A stretch of DNA of 64,000 nt from Aspidiotus rigidus (taxonomy: Eukaryota; Arthropoda; Insecta; Hemiptera; Diaspididae), in the NCBI GenBank assembly GCA_035079385.1, contig JAVHKY010000008.1, positions 2,960,001 to 3,024,000 of the forward strand, given 5' to 3'. Under the pieces are notes generated by a model, which saw only the letters and a list, made by a program, of their open reading frames with translations, was not told the origin of the DNA and ran no database searches. A program made the position numbers and the translations under genes. Each line of letters starts with the position of its first letter. Positions within the stretch are counted from its first letter, which is position 1. This document shows positions 22,565-35,387 of this stretch, piece after piece.

Positions 22565-24040
22565 TGCTCTTATCTCGAGCTCTCTTGGACGAACTCTGTT
22601 CACTCTGTGGCGCATCCTAATTTCTTCAAATTCATAATGACTTGTATCAACTCATACATGGTTTAACTCAATAATGAAATAATTTGTTTTATTTCAATGT
22701 GTGCAAAATACCTTGTGTGCAGTTTACTCGCTTCATTTTTGTGTGTGCAAATTACATACGCCCGTAAAGTCTTGTTTTCTGAATTGTACTTGTAATTTTT
22801 CCCTCCTCTCTTCCTCTTACGTTATCATTATTAAGTTAGTTCAGTTGTTGTGTTTGATAATGACAGTCTTGTGAAAGGCCTCACATCACTTCAAGTAGAA
22901 AATATACATGTTTTTTCTCGTCAGTGCTCCCTTACAAGTATTATACTTGCAATTTGCAAAATTTGTTAGTTGTATAACTACGCTTAATAGTCTTACCTAC
23001 ACCACATATTGCGATTTTAAAAAAAATTATCAATTTTTCACAAAATAAGCTGTTTTGAAACCTCTGATCTGCTCATCACTATTAAGCAGAGTCAGATTTC
23101 AAGGCATAAGCAAATCATTCAAGGATACTTGCCATAGAAATTTATAGTTCACGTTGCAAACCATCGCTACGTTACAATCATGCAGAGTTTGAATCATTTT
23201 CTCTATAAATATGACTGGAAAAACCAATCATGATTTTAGACATCAAAAAATACAATTTATCGAGTTTTTAGATGAAAATAATATAAAATATATTTTGTCA
23301 GCTTACCAAGTTTAGCTGCGATGATTTTTTAGGATTAAAAAAAGGAAAGAAAAACGACATAGAAATCTGATACAAAAGTTCTACGATTTCTGAACCAATG
23401 GAGAAGAAAAAACTGAACGAAGTAACTCACATTTGCTTCAAAAACAGACAAATATATTCTGCATGGAAAATTATAGGATTTTTAGAGCTTTCTGGTGAGG
23501 TTGGCGTGTACAAAAAATGTTAGTGGCGCAGAACATACGAGTACATCTTGTATCCGTATCTACTGTCGTGGACGTTTCTATAAGGCTTTAGGCTTAGATC
23601 ATTTCATCAGGCCTTCCAAGCAGTCTTGCAGATTCTGATACGACTAATTACATGGAGTCAGACGAAGATAGCCTAGGACGATATAGTTCAACTAAAATTC
23701 GCTCCTCAATTTACATTTCAAAACTTTTCATGGACGTTTCGAAATTCATTCTTTTTCATGGCTACGCAGACATCTCGTGTAACCTTCAGAATTAGTTTTA
23801 GGTGCCTGTTACCAGAAGCTGAACAAAAAACACCACATTGTTGCCAAAAGAGAAATAATTCATTAATGAACGTTATTGATGTCAAACATTTTTCGAGCGA
23901 ACGTGTGTCAAGCTGCGATTCATAAGAATATTTAAAATTTATTATGAAACGAGATAAAATTTTTATTCCACCGCATGAGGTAGTTAGGTACATACGATCC
24001 ACCGTCAAAACCGAGTTACATATGCTTTACTTATTTTCAA
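22565..24040. other. Intergenic, no gene recognised
   Basis: AT-rich sequence upstream of the secreted-protein locus. It should contain that locus's promoter, but no convincing TATA/initiator pair was recognised. Open frames here are short and biased to Phe, Ile and Lys. Confidence 0.4.
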
Positions 24041-24831
24041 ATGGAACTGAAACGAATCATCTATTTACTTATTTATGTCATTTCAACTGCTAGCATCATC
24101 TCGGTTGAAGGTTCCAATTATAAATTCGAATTGAATGTCGCCGAAAGAATAACCGAAAGTACATTAGATTTTGTCCATCTATTTGGTAGTCACGAAAGAA
24201 TATTAACACATCGTAATCTTTTTGCGCAGAAAATAACCGAGGAAATCCGAACAGTCCCAAAAGCCGAACATGCGAGTTACTTCTAAGAACGGACAAATTA
24301 CGGCAAGTATGCGAAAATTTGATAAACGCGGCTGGCGTCCAAAGCCACCTTATACCATTTTCATCGATGGGTAAAACGCTCGTTTCGATATCGCAACTTA
24401 TCCATGGCGAGGCTGTCAGAAAGGTTCTGCCAGCTTGCAAATGCCCAACAAATCCATCAATCTATCTGACAGACGGAAATTCCGCGAATAAAATAATAGT
24501 CAATACAGACGGGCGAAAGATACGGACGAATACGAAACCACAAATCCGCAGCACGAAAACATCTGATTACCTTCGTTATTTGAAACTACTGAAAAAGTTT
24601 AGAAAATTGCGTAAGAAAAAGCGTCACGGTTTCAAACTCGGAACGGAGAATGACGAAAACGACGAAGAAAATCTTGGAACGATTGTCGAGGATAATGTTG
24701 GGACAATTGTCGACGACAATATCGGTACGACTATTGCCGATAATGCTGGTGCGATTGGTGGAGCGGATACAGGATTCCTAGATAGCATCGTTAGTTTCTT
24801 CGACAATTTCGATTTTGACCTGAGCTTTTAA
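24041..24831 (+). CDS. Unrecognised secreted protein, two overlapping frames
   Basis: I do not recognise the family. The first frame (ATG 24041 to stop 24284-24286) begins with a basic residue pair and a hydrophobic stretch, IIYLLIYVISTASIISVEG, a good signal peptide, followed by a polar mature part. The second frame is one base back, is open from 24217 and ends at TAA 24829-24831. It continues with SRTCELLLRTDKLRQ, a Cys pair (ACKC), a basic patch (LRKKKRHGFK) and four acidic imperfect repeats of about 9 residues (GTIVEDNV, GTIVDDNI, GTTIADNA, GAIGGADT). The frames overlap at 24217-24286, where C CCA AAA (24256-24262) stands in the right register for a -1 shift. With the shift, the product would be about 263 aa. 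An AATAAA lies at 25068-25073. Alternatives are an assembly error in an A run, a recent pseudogene, or an unseen intron. Confidence 0.6.
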
Positions 24832-25405
24832 TTTATTCGACATCATGCAATCGCTGCACACGGAAAATTAGTACAATAATGTTAAGAGGGGGTTTTTATT
24901 CGAAAGAATTGATGAAGTCGCCATCCTGTCTTCCATAGAGACGAGAAAATATATTGCGATGTATGGTTTTTCGACATCAATGTCATACGTTTATTGAGAA
25001 TAATTGAGACATAAACTTTCAAAGCAAACGTTCCGTCACGTACTCGCGTATATGTAATGTCAATGAAAATAAACGAACTATTTTCGGGTCGCAGTACAAC
25101 TCGTTCTTTGCTGATGTAATTGCTCTCCTTTCAAGTTCATCTCCGTTAAACACACATTAGAATATTATATTTCACGCTTTCGACGAACCAGAGCTATTGA
25201 ATTTGTGACTTCTAACTTACAACGCGAATTTCCCGACGACTTCACCAGAATCACCGACTTGACACTCGCGTACGATAAAAATGTAATCTAAATTGAATAA
25301 ATTCTCATTGGGATGGATGTAAAGACGAGAAAAAAAAAACTCTAGACCGCTATCATCTTGAAGTGCAGAAATTGCGGGCCCAGATCTTATTTAAAGAATT
25401 GTCAC

Positions 25406-25634
25406 GAGTGATAATGACTGAACAACAAATTCTCCTTTTGCTCTTCTTTCTTGCAAAATTCAAATAAAAGGCCACCTTAAAGAGTTTTGAAATTGTTAGA
25501 GTGGACTCAGCTCCAACTTTCGTACATATCTTTTGCTAAAATCAATTGATCAGTTAAGTAGTGAGGAACTTTTACAAATCATTCCTGTGTTATTTATATG
25601 GGACTATTACCTTCGAGTGTCGTGAGGAAAGTGG
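25406..25634. repeat. Direct repeat, copy 1 (about 230 bp)
   Basis: Begins GAGTGATAATGACTGAAC and ends CCTTCGAGTGTCGTGAGGAA plus AGTGG. The same sequence with few changes recurs at 25938-26173. A further shared 50-bp stretch follows (AATAATATTTTGAGAAGG..., 25642-25687) and is found again at 28060-28104. Confidence 0.9.
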
Positions 25635-25696
25635 AGAAAAAAATAATATTTTGAGAAGGTACAGTCGATTTTATTAACGTGCTGTCTCATGGTGAA

Positions 25697-25872
25697 GAAT
25701 ACCAGAGGCCTGATGAAATTGTATATACAAAAATGTTGAGAGGCCTAACAAAATTGTATACACAAAAATGTTGAGAAGCTTAACAAAATTGTATCTATAC
25801 AAAAATGTTAAGAGGTCTAACAAAATTGTATATAATTATGAAAATATTACGCCCTAACAAAATTGTATTCGC
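25697..25872. repeat. Minisatellite, about 35-bp unit
   Basis: About five copies of a unit built from AACAAAATTGTATAYACAAA followed by AATGTTGAGAGGC. Further copies lie at 27553-27606, 28268-28426 and 28990-29048, so the unit marks a larger repeated structure across 25.6-29.1 kb. Confidence 0.85.
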
Positions 25873-25937
25873 CAATAAGGGCGGAGTATGTGCTGCTATA
25901 CGGAATTTTTCCAAAGCTTGCTTTCAAAGCTGATGAT

Positions 25938-26173
25938 GAGTGATAATGACTGAACCAATTCTCGTTTTGCGCTTCTTTCTTGCAAAATTCAAATAAAAGG
26001 CCACCCAAAAGAGTTTTGAAATTGTTAAAGTAGACTCAGCTCCAACTTTTGTATATATCTTTTTCTAAAATCAATTGATCAGTTAAGTAGTGAGGAACTT
26101 TTACAAATCATTCCTGTGTTATTTATATGGGACTATTGCACACCATCACCTTCGAGTGTCGTGAGGAAAGTGG
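25938..26173. repeat. Direct repeat, copy 2 (about 236 bp)
   Basis: Second copy of 25406-25634, in the same orientation, 532 bp downstream. It differs by scattered substitutions and a small insertion (GCACACCAT near its end). Confidence 0.9.
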
Positions 26174-26319
26174 CGCTCCTAGCCGAGCCTTTACAGGCAA
26201 ATGTACAAAAATGTTGGGCATACATTTAATCGCACGCCTCAAAAAACGAAATTGCCTGCCTATCAATAACACACCAAGGAAACAAAATTGACACGCCTAA
26301 GAAATGTATTACACGGATA

Positions 26320-26530
26320 TAAACGAAGTAAGTAGTGCACACATCCGCATATAAGTTGTGCACTCAAGATCCAAAACACTAGAAATCCTATGAAACAGAC
26401 AAATACACAAAGTAAGTAGTGCACACATTTTGATACAAGTTGTGCGCACAAAATCAAAACACTCAAAATCTATTGAAGAGGACAAATACACCCCCATATA
26501 TAAGTAGTGCACACATTCCCATATAGTGTA
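26320..26530. repeat. Short tandem repeat of AAGTAGTGCACACAT
   Basis: AAGTAGTGCACACAT recurs three times (near 26327, 26411 and 26510), each followed by ATATAAGTTGTGC-like words, with a unit of about 84-99 bp. Overlapping open frames on the minus strand are only translations of this repeat. Confidence 0.75.
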
Positions 26531-26928
26531 CACTTAAGAACATGTAGACCAATGTGCGATCCACATTTAATTCATTCAACTATAATGTATCAAGTAAGTA
26601 AACCTGATACAGGAAGAAGAAACAGGAAAGAAGACAATGGAATGCTTTGGTTACTGACAAGTCAGCACAAGCCTCAAGGCAGCATTCCAAGTGGAGTTTT
26701 TTTTTTTTACCATCACCATATGTTTCATAAAGACATTACAATATTGATACATATTAATGAAATTAATAAATATAAGTTTTCAAATAATTTACAACGGCAA
26801 AGCCCAACCGCTTCTTCAATAAATCTGAGTTCAAGACTACATGGTACCTGCCTTCATAATGATGAACGCCGAGAAGAGTCGAAATTAACATCCGTCTACC
26901 ACTTGACATGTGCAGCGTGAAAAGCTTC

Positions 26929-27312
26929 CTAAAGATCGAAAGCAAGCTCCAAATGAGCTTGAAGATTAGACTCCATCAAGAACCTTGATTGCCAAAAAAG
27001 GCCTGCGAAAAGGAAGAGTGGAATTGGCAAATCACGGGAAGGATCAGAAGTCCGAATATTGTCAAAACGGCGAACTCTTGAATACAAGTCAACAATGAAA
27101 CGTCCCCGGCTATTGCACTGACCCATATAACTACCGCGCATCCCCTTGGCATCAAAATTCTGCCGAATCAGCTTATTTTGACGACGAACCGCAGTATTTG
27201 ACCAACCAGAGAAGATCTCACGACAATGCTCGAAATCCAATGCATTAACCAACTGACTCGACTGACTCCTTCGAGGTGGAACAACTGGGAAAACACCTCC
27301 GTCAACAGTCAT
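26929..27312 (-). other. 127-codon open frame of unknown origin
   Basis: The minus-strand frame reads with ordinary amino-acid composition (for example SQLVNALDFEHCREIFSGWS near 27190-27250 and GMRGSYMGQCNSRGRFIVDL near 27080-27140). A second minus-strand frame upstream (about 27330-27510) also looks protein-like. The surroundings are repetitive, so a decayed retroelement gene is the likeliest source. I recognise no family motif. Confidence 0.2.
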
Positions 27313-28267
27313 ACCTCACTCATGAGGAGTTTGAGGTTTATTATGGGGAGGCAGTCTCTACTGTCAAGCCCATCCTGGCTGGAGTTCCTCACAATAAATG
27401 CAGCAAAATTATCTTCTTTTGAAATACAGGTCGTGTGCCAGTCCTGGCGTGCATTTATGGCGTTCGTCATGGTTTCAACGTCGTGTCAGTTTTTTTCCAT
27501 GGCGGGAGGGGAACTGGCGGTCAATATAATTTTATGAGGCGTGCACTTATATATTTCCCAAAATGTTGAGAGGCATAACAAAATTGTACATACAAAAATG
27601 TTAAGAGGGCCCAAGGTGAATAGGAGGAAGCACTCATTCAAAACATGAACAATTATAAGGGAATCTTTATTTCTCTCCATTATCTTGAAAAGTATCCAAA
27701 CAAAAAAAAAACTAAGAGAATACAATTTGTTTATTTTTATCAAAAATAGTACTTGTTTCTGATTTTTTAGGGCAGTTTTGAATTTTTTTGAAAAAATTTG
27801 AAGATGGCACCATCTGAAAGGAAATTTAAAAGCAAATAAATTTCATTCTCTTGGTTTTTTTGTTTAGAAGTGTTCTTTCTGCGATAATTCGCAAATAAAA
27901 TAGAAGAAAGCGCTCTCTACATTTTCTTTGACGGTCATTTGCGGAAGCTTGGCAAAAAGGTGATGATCTTGAAAAATTCATTCGAGATATTTGAAATTAT
28001 ATTCACTGGACAGGAAATTAAGAGGACTGCAATTTTTGTTCCATACATTTTTCAGAAAAAATAATATTTTGAGAAGGTACAGTCGATTTTATTAACGTAC
28101 TGTCGCCATGGTCACCTTCTCGACATCGACAACAGCGTCCCGAATTGAGAAAAACAAAATACGCTCCGTAAGACGCAATGTTAAATTTTTTATGCTTGAA
28201 GCCAGTGTGCGGGTTGCGTTCTGTGTACAAGGTGAATGCGCGCCACTTCCTTCTATACACCTTGAAG

Positions 28268-29048
28268 AGGCCTATTGTATACACAAAAATGTTGAGAGGC
28301 TTAACAAAATTGTATCTATACAAAAATGTTGAGAGGCCCAACAAAATTGTATAGACAAAAATGTCAAAAGGCGTAACAAAATTGTATATATACAAAAATC
28401 TTAAAGAGGCCTAATAAAATTGTATACCGGGTGGGGCAGAAAGATGTTACCAGTTAAATAGGAGTTTGCGCTAAATCTGTCGTAGCGCAAAAACGCAAAA
28501 CGTTAGACGTATAGTTTAAGTGTACAAATTTTGTATCTCAATTTTATCTCTAATTTGAGTCATATCCGAAGTTTTTGCAACTTTTCTGAGCCGAGTTATG
28601 GATCAAAATGTGACAAAAATTGACCGATTTGCCAAGATTTCCAAAATAAGAAATTGAAAAGTCCCCCCCCCCCCTCCCAGCTTCATAGGGTTATTCAGCT
28701 TTTTTTTTTTGGAATCAGCGTTAAATTTAATCTTTAAATTGGATAAAATATGGAAATTTGAACAATTTTCAATTTTTGTGAATTTTGGCAAATTTATCCA
28801 TTTTTGGCACATTTTGGACCATAATTCAGCTCAGAAATGTCGTAGACAGTTGAGTAGGGGCGCAAATTGAAGATGAAAATTTTGTAGATTTATAATGTGT
28901 GCATCTAACCTTTCGCGCTTTTGAGCTGGAGTGAATTTAGTTCAAACTCCCATTCATTTGGTAACATCTTTTTGCCCCCCCCCCTCCCGTATACAAAGAT
29001 GTTGAGAGGTATCATTTGACCTATGACCTATTGTAATGTACAAAAATG
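28268..29048. repeat. Minisatellite interrupted by a MITE
   Basis: Copies of the 35-bp unit run to 28426 and resume at 28990 in the middle of the same unit. The intervening 563 bp are a MITE that inserted into the array. Confidence 0.85.
28427..28989. mobile_element. MITE with CGGGTGGGGCAGAAAGATGT ends
   Basis: Left end CCGGGTGGGGCAGAAAGATG followed by TTACCAGTTAAATAGGAGTTTG; the right end is the inverse with an expanded C run (28975-28988). Flanks are TATA on both sides (28423-28426 and 28990-28993), compatible with a TA-targeting (Tc1/mariner-like) origin. The interior is A/T-rich with no transposase. Confidence 0.88.
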
Positions 29049-29064
29049 TTAAGCCCTTTTTCCC

Positions 29065-30290
29065 TATATGTTGCGCTCAATTCACGTAATTGCGCGAAAT
29101 GAGCAGCACTATTTTTCTGCCTATTACGCATTGAGCATCCTGAATCCGAATTTTATGGTTGCCAAGTCGAATTTTGCCTCCTTATGGCCCAAATCCAAGA
29201 TGGCGGCCAAACTCATTTCATTTCTGTTCCAAGGTAAAACAGAAGCTTGTATTTTTTTTTTTTTTTTTGGGGGGGGGGGTTGCTGGTGTACAGAATTGGA
29301 TCTTCAAACTCTACTTGAGATATTGGGATCACATACAGCCAAGATGAGGACCCAAATTTGGGTCAAATTAAGGCCAAATTTATTGGCAATATAATGCTAG
29401 AGTGTGGGGTATCGTTTCTACGGTTTTTGACCAGGGAAAATCAAAAACGACCACCATGAGCTTGCCTGCGAATCAAAAGTCGAGGTACTTGGGTCCTGTG
29501 GTTATGTTCTTACAAACATGCTTGTCTGTTATTACATAGTTCTTCTTCCTTTTTTCCTTTAAGATATATGATTCTTTATCAATAAAGTTATTTGAGCTAC
29601 AATTTTAAAAAATCCTCATTTTACAGTTCATCTTATTTCTACAGACAAATTTTGAGGTACACATTCTTTGTTTTGATAAGGTATAATGCAGTTGAGAGAA
29701 GGCTCTGTGATTTTAACCAGACCAATTTCCAATATCTTAAGTAAACCCCCCCCCCCCAAAAAAAAAAAAAAAAAAAAATTACAACCTTCTGTTTTACCTT
29801 GAAACAGAAATGAAATGAGTTTGGCCGTCATCTTGGATTTGGGCCATAAGGAGACAAAATTCGACTTGGCAACCATGAAGTTCGGATTCAGCGAATGTTT
29901 TTACCGTCATAACCGATGGTTGCCCAAATGTCTCAAGAAATAATGTTGGAATGAAAAAATTAGCCCTTTTCATGATTTGTCCACCAGTCTAGAAGTTGTG
30001 ACAATCACGATAAATAATAGAATAAGATTTTGAATTTGGAAAGTAATTACGATTTCCTTGAGTGATAATAGAAAGTAATTTACATTATAATGTTTTTCTG
30101 AAGTATTCCAAGTAAAATGAAAATACCATTATTTTACAATCAAATCAGCTTCTCAATGGTCAATTCCACCTGCTCATTACGCGTAATAGGCAGCAACTTT
30201 ACACAATACGTGTATAATGAGCAGCACGTCTGCTTATTACGCGTATTGAGCAATTTTACTGCTCATTACGTGAATTAAGCGTAACATATA
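29065..30290. mobile_element. Large fold-back element (about 1.2 kb)
   Basis: Outer ends TATATGTTGCGCTCAATTCA and the inverse of TATATGTTACGCTTAATTCA. Inner arms at about 29146-29345 and 29690-29893 are strongly complementary (words such as CCAAATCCAAGATGGCGGCC against its inverse). Both arms carry matching homopolymers: T then G at about 29253-29279, and C then A at about 29746-29778. The right end holds several GCTCATTACGCGTAAT-like subterminal repeats. No protein is encoded. Confidence 0.88.
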
Positions 30291-33200
30291 CATCCTCAAT
30301 TACAAGGAGAATTCACCCAGAAAGATATTTATGAAAGTTTCTTTACCCAAAACCTCACCGCCAAAAATTTTCCAAGTTTCTAAGCACATCAAAATACCAT
30401 TAATAAAGGTCTTTGATTGGGTCTCAACAATATTGTCATGCAAGATGTTATCAAATCTCCCAATAAACTACGGATTAATATGAACCACTTCGCCATAATA
30501 TATTATATCCATCGAAAAAGTAGATGACAAAACGCTGCGGAGAAAAAAAGTATTGCAGCAATTTGTGTTAGTGAATATGAATATTCATGATTTAATTACA
30601 GTCAGTATGTGCTCGTGTATGAGAGAAAGAGAAAAAAGAGATCATAATCAATTTGCGCTCAGAATTTCCAATTCTATACAAAATGAATTTTGGAACACCC
30701 GATGTAGAAACAAGAAATTGACTGACGTCATGCCCAAAACCAAGCATACGCGAAGATCCTGATTGGAAAGTAAGCAACCTTTAACCTCGAAACAAATAAA
30801 AATTCCCAATCTCTTGGATAGATTGAAATGCGGTGGCCCGCCTTATCTTTTACAAAACTCAATATGACCAGCGATCGGAAAAAGATAGGGTATATCTGCA
30901 CGAAATGATATCGATACAAAGATTGAGACAGATACTCGTAGAGAGAGGAGAGAATTTGAAAGCTGTTTTTTTTTTTTTGGTATTAATAAGCTCTTGAGCA
31001 CGAAAAGGTACTCTACCAAAATTACCGATCTCAGTTTGAAACATTTCAAGGAGTTTCCTCTGCTCTTGTTTTTTCTCTCTCCATAATTAGAATTGATTTC
31101 CCAGATTTTCTGGACCTATTTATGATGACTCATACATTAGACGCACTTTTCTGGACTTGTTTCTTTTTCGAAAGAAATGATTTTAATAAACATTTATGGA
31201 TTCTCTAGATCAATTTATCATCATAAATTTCTCACTTTTGTTGTAAGTTATGCACCAGAACTCTCTTTCAAAAATTAGACAATTCACAAAACACGAAATA
31301 TCAAATATGCTGATCAAACTTCATTTAATTTACAAAAAATGGCCAAATCATTTTCTGAAAGTCGTGCACACATCTCGGAAAAAATGAGACCATTTTACAG
31401 CGATATTCACCAAGGTTTTTGTAAGTTTAAACCGAAATTTTCAAGTCGAGTAATCTTTGATAAAATGAAAGTCTCGTAAGGAAGAAGTACAACAAAAATA
31501 ATCACTAGCGCAGTCAATGGGGAGGAAAGAAAATATCCCCGAGCACCTGAACAACCAAATTCTTGTTACAACCAACGAGTCTCCATTTGATCCCCTCTCA
31601 CTCGCACGCCATAAAAGGAATTCGTTACCCTACAACAGAACTATCTCAAGTCCAATGTAATTTATATGGAACATAAACTAATGCTGTTCTATGGTAGTGA
31701 ATTGAGTACTGATTTAAATAGGTTTAATTCTGCAAGATGATAACGAAACAAAATTATATTACGGTTTTGGATTTAGGATCCATCGAATTAAGAAGTCAAG
31801 TGGAGGTTGTTTTGTGAGTAGATGAAAATTGTTGAGCTTGCACAAGGTTACGAGAGATTTTTGACTCCTACTTTTTCGAAATGGTAACAAAAGATGAATA
31901 AAGAAGAGTCTTTGAGAGAGCGATCTCAAGACGCGACTAAACAGAAAGAGTCGTGAGTTTTCCTAAAAGAGAATTACGAGCTCGAAACATTTATCAATTA
32001 GTCCTCTCGAACGCTCATGCAGTACATTACGTTTTCTTCATCTAATAAACCGCTTCACCTGAAACCGCTGACTCCCTATCAATCTGTCTGTAGGTGGTCA
32101 ACACATTAGACTAGTCAAAGAAACGAGCAACAATCTCTACTCATGGAAATTAGATCAACAATAAAAATTTCGTCACTAGAATGTTCAAAAATGCCTACAA
32201 AAGGCGCAGAACGACAACTCGCTAGAATGGACAGCAGATTACTTACAACACGTGATACGACAAAAATAAAATTAAGCTACTAACGCAGACAAAGAATCCC
32301 GAAACCATTCCAGGCGCTCTAAAACTTTGACAAGAATTTGTTGGATCATTACTCTCACTTTTGATTTGACAACAGAGCACGAACTTGACCTGGATATCGG
32401 GTCAATTCTTCTGCATGACCTTGTTTTGAATACAGCAACGTAGAAGTATGTTCTTTCTCATTTAGAAACAATAAAAAGTACGGATGGAAATTTCACATTT
32501 ATTGGACTTCTCTGATGAAAATATCGACGTATACTGCGCTCAAAAAAGTCAATTTCTTTTTAGCACAGACGTTCCAAAACAATTCCTACCCTATAGCACA
32601 TCTCGAATAAGTGTTAATGTACTCCTTCATTCATTGCCACTTTCTGACGACACGTACGTTATATTTTCATCGCGATTAACAAGAGATGCGCACGTTATGT
32701 TTGGAAGCCGTCCCATTATTATAGTTTCTTATAAGAAGCGATTTTTTTCTCTCTCTCTCTCTCTTTCCGTTGTGCACAATGTGTTGGTCATTAATTAATA
32801 ATTACATTACATACTATTTATCTTTTGGTATTCATCGAAAATTTCAAGTAAACCAGCACAGTCGGAATCTTCACTGACCCACTCAAACTACGAACGGGTA
32901 CTATGAGAAAAAAATACACGGATAGAAATTAATGTACCGAAAATATTTGTAGTACTCGATCTCGAGCGTAAAATTATCTTTGAACTTTAAACAGAAAAAT
33001 TTTCGGACACTCGCGAATCAATCTCAACTAATCGACTCCGAAAACTGACTTTCCGAACCGCTCAATCGCACAGCATATCGAATCGTGAAGGTGTAAATAT
33101 CAATAAGAAGTCACACGTTGACGTTTAATATTTTTCTTTCGTTTTTTTTTCTCTCTTTACTTTTCATTTTATTATTTTTTCATGAACGCACGAAGGTGAT

Positions 33201-35387
33201 TCAAAGACAACAGACCATCAAAACAGAATTGGAGCGCTGCAAAATTAATTTTTGGCAAAAATACGAAGTAATTACGTTCTTTTTTTCGCACCATCGTCCT
33301 TACGTGCATTTATTTACTTCAAACTAATGACCATACAAAAAAAATTTGACCCAAGTAGTATTTTTCTTCAATTTGGTTACAGCCGCGACCAATCCAATAC
33401 CTTCCACGATACTACGAACCGAAAAGCATCATCAAAGAATATACAATCCTTCCTTATCTTGATACGTTCAATAAAGTACCACAGATAAAATAAATGGTAT
33501 CAATCAAACAACAAACCTGATTACAGATACAAAATTCGTATGACATTCGCAAAATTATTATAATATAGAAATAGAAATAAAAAATCTGCGATGCAAACAA
33601 GCTAATGCAACGATTTTTACTGGGTATCTTTAATGAAAAATTCTCTACTCTCTTACGTAAGACATAAACACCAACTGATGAAGCGTTATTTCGAATTTAT
33701 AGAACGCGACCACTTCCCTAGTCGTCGAACTGTAATTGAAGTAACGCGCGCGTCCTTTTTTTTCTGTCACTAATAGTTATCATTCATTATTCTCTCAACC
33801 AATATTTAAAACCTCGATGAGAGTCGCTGCCTCTAAGGTCGCTGCTTCTTTTCAGTCCTCCAATCCAAAGCCGTCGTCACACTATCTCACCGTAAAATTC
33901 TAAAAATTCGTTTCAGCCCCATGTAAACTATTTCAAGGTAACGTTGTTCCTCATTCGATGCGAATATTATTGTTCTTCCTTTTCCGGAAAGGCTATCAAC
34001 GTCTCATATTGCCGATGAATCTTCGAGAAGTCATAATTACTCCTAATTCGTAAAGCGTCATCTTTATATACCGAGTTATATCTCGTCCAATCGTGGTTAT
34101 GTGCAGAAAAAACGAGCGGATAATAACCTCAGTTCTTATCCAATGGTATCAGATAATGACCAATCACATTAATATGAAATAAAGTATCCATAAAAGTGAT
34201 TCCCAAGTCTACACAACACCTTATCGTATCACAAATTGGCTCACGTTAAACGCTCTACATATGAGATTTGTAACATTAGTACTCCCAAAAGTACAGACAG
34301 GCTGAATTCTATCATCTTATTGAAACCAAACAAGTGAATCGATAACCAGGACTTACATGAGTCAACAGTTTTGAGAGAAAGTTTAAATTTCGAATTAACG
34401 AATGGAATAAGGTGGTTGTAGCTTCGATAGGCTCGCTCGAGAATAGATGCACGATAAAAATTCATTCTCAGTAATTCTATGAATAATAGAATAACACTTT
34501 ACGCAGGTACATTCATAATTTTTGATCAGGTAGTTGTCTCGCAGGATATAGATGGTTAGAAGAGAATACGTTTGGATGCTTTTGAAGCATGCTCGAATGA
34601 CCTATGCACAAAATATGCAGAGGAGAATGAAATTAATATTAAAAATTATACTTACTGCAACAGCCATCCAAAAAAACACTAAACGAAAAAGGAAAGATGA
34701 TATTTGCAAACTGAAATTCTAATTTTCCTCACAATTTTTATCAGAAGAAAATAGGAGTTCTGTTCATGTCTGTTCACACGAATTAATTACTCTTCGCTCT
34801 GCAGAATTTAAAACATGACGTGAGGAAATCACAATCACATGCTCGCAATAGCACGCACGATTGCGCACTCCACACAGCGCTGCCACACAAAATAGAATGG
34901 ACGTATCTGTATGGCTACGATCTGTAGAAAAGAGATTCTCCAATACGAGCAAGATACTCTTTTTTGCTGGTCGTTAATATACAGAAACGTCCATTCGATT
35001 TGTACGGCAGAGCGCCACTCACGTCATGGTCATGCACTACTAACACTGATGTATCGTCAAGTTATCAATCCGAAGAAAAAGAGTTTTTGTATCTCGATTA
35101 TCCGCAAGAAAGATATTTTTCTCCTGATCGTTTCTTTGGATATATTGTAAACTTGAATGATATCACAGTCTAGAGCTCTTCAGCTCGGTTTAGCTCCTTT
35201 GCTTGTACCAGACCTGAATGAATCCTAACAGTAACGTTTTTCCGCCTTTAATAATATTGAATCTAAATATGAAAAGAAAATAGGGAAAAATTTAAAAATG
35301 TATTGCTTACGAAATGAATCGCGCTCTTTGTAATCCTTAGTTTTAAAGAAATTAATTTATTCTCCTTATTATTTTGTGTTTATCAAG
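30291..35387. other. 5-kb stretch without a recognised gene
   Basis: AT-rich DNA with a (TC)n tract at about 32746-32765. Open frames are short and show no family motif. Part of the last few hundred bases must be the INCENP promoter and 5' UTR. Short or lineage-specific exons cannot be excluded. Confidence 0.4.

Noticed and set aside
34911..35173. Two overlapping plus-strand frames just upstream of INCENP
   Set aside because: They do not splice in phase to the INCENP start, and have no recognisable motif; most likely promoter or 5' UTR sequence.
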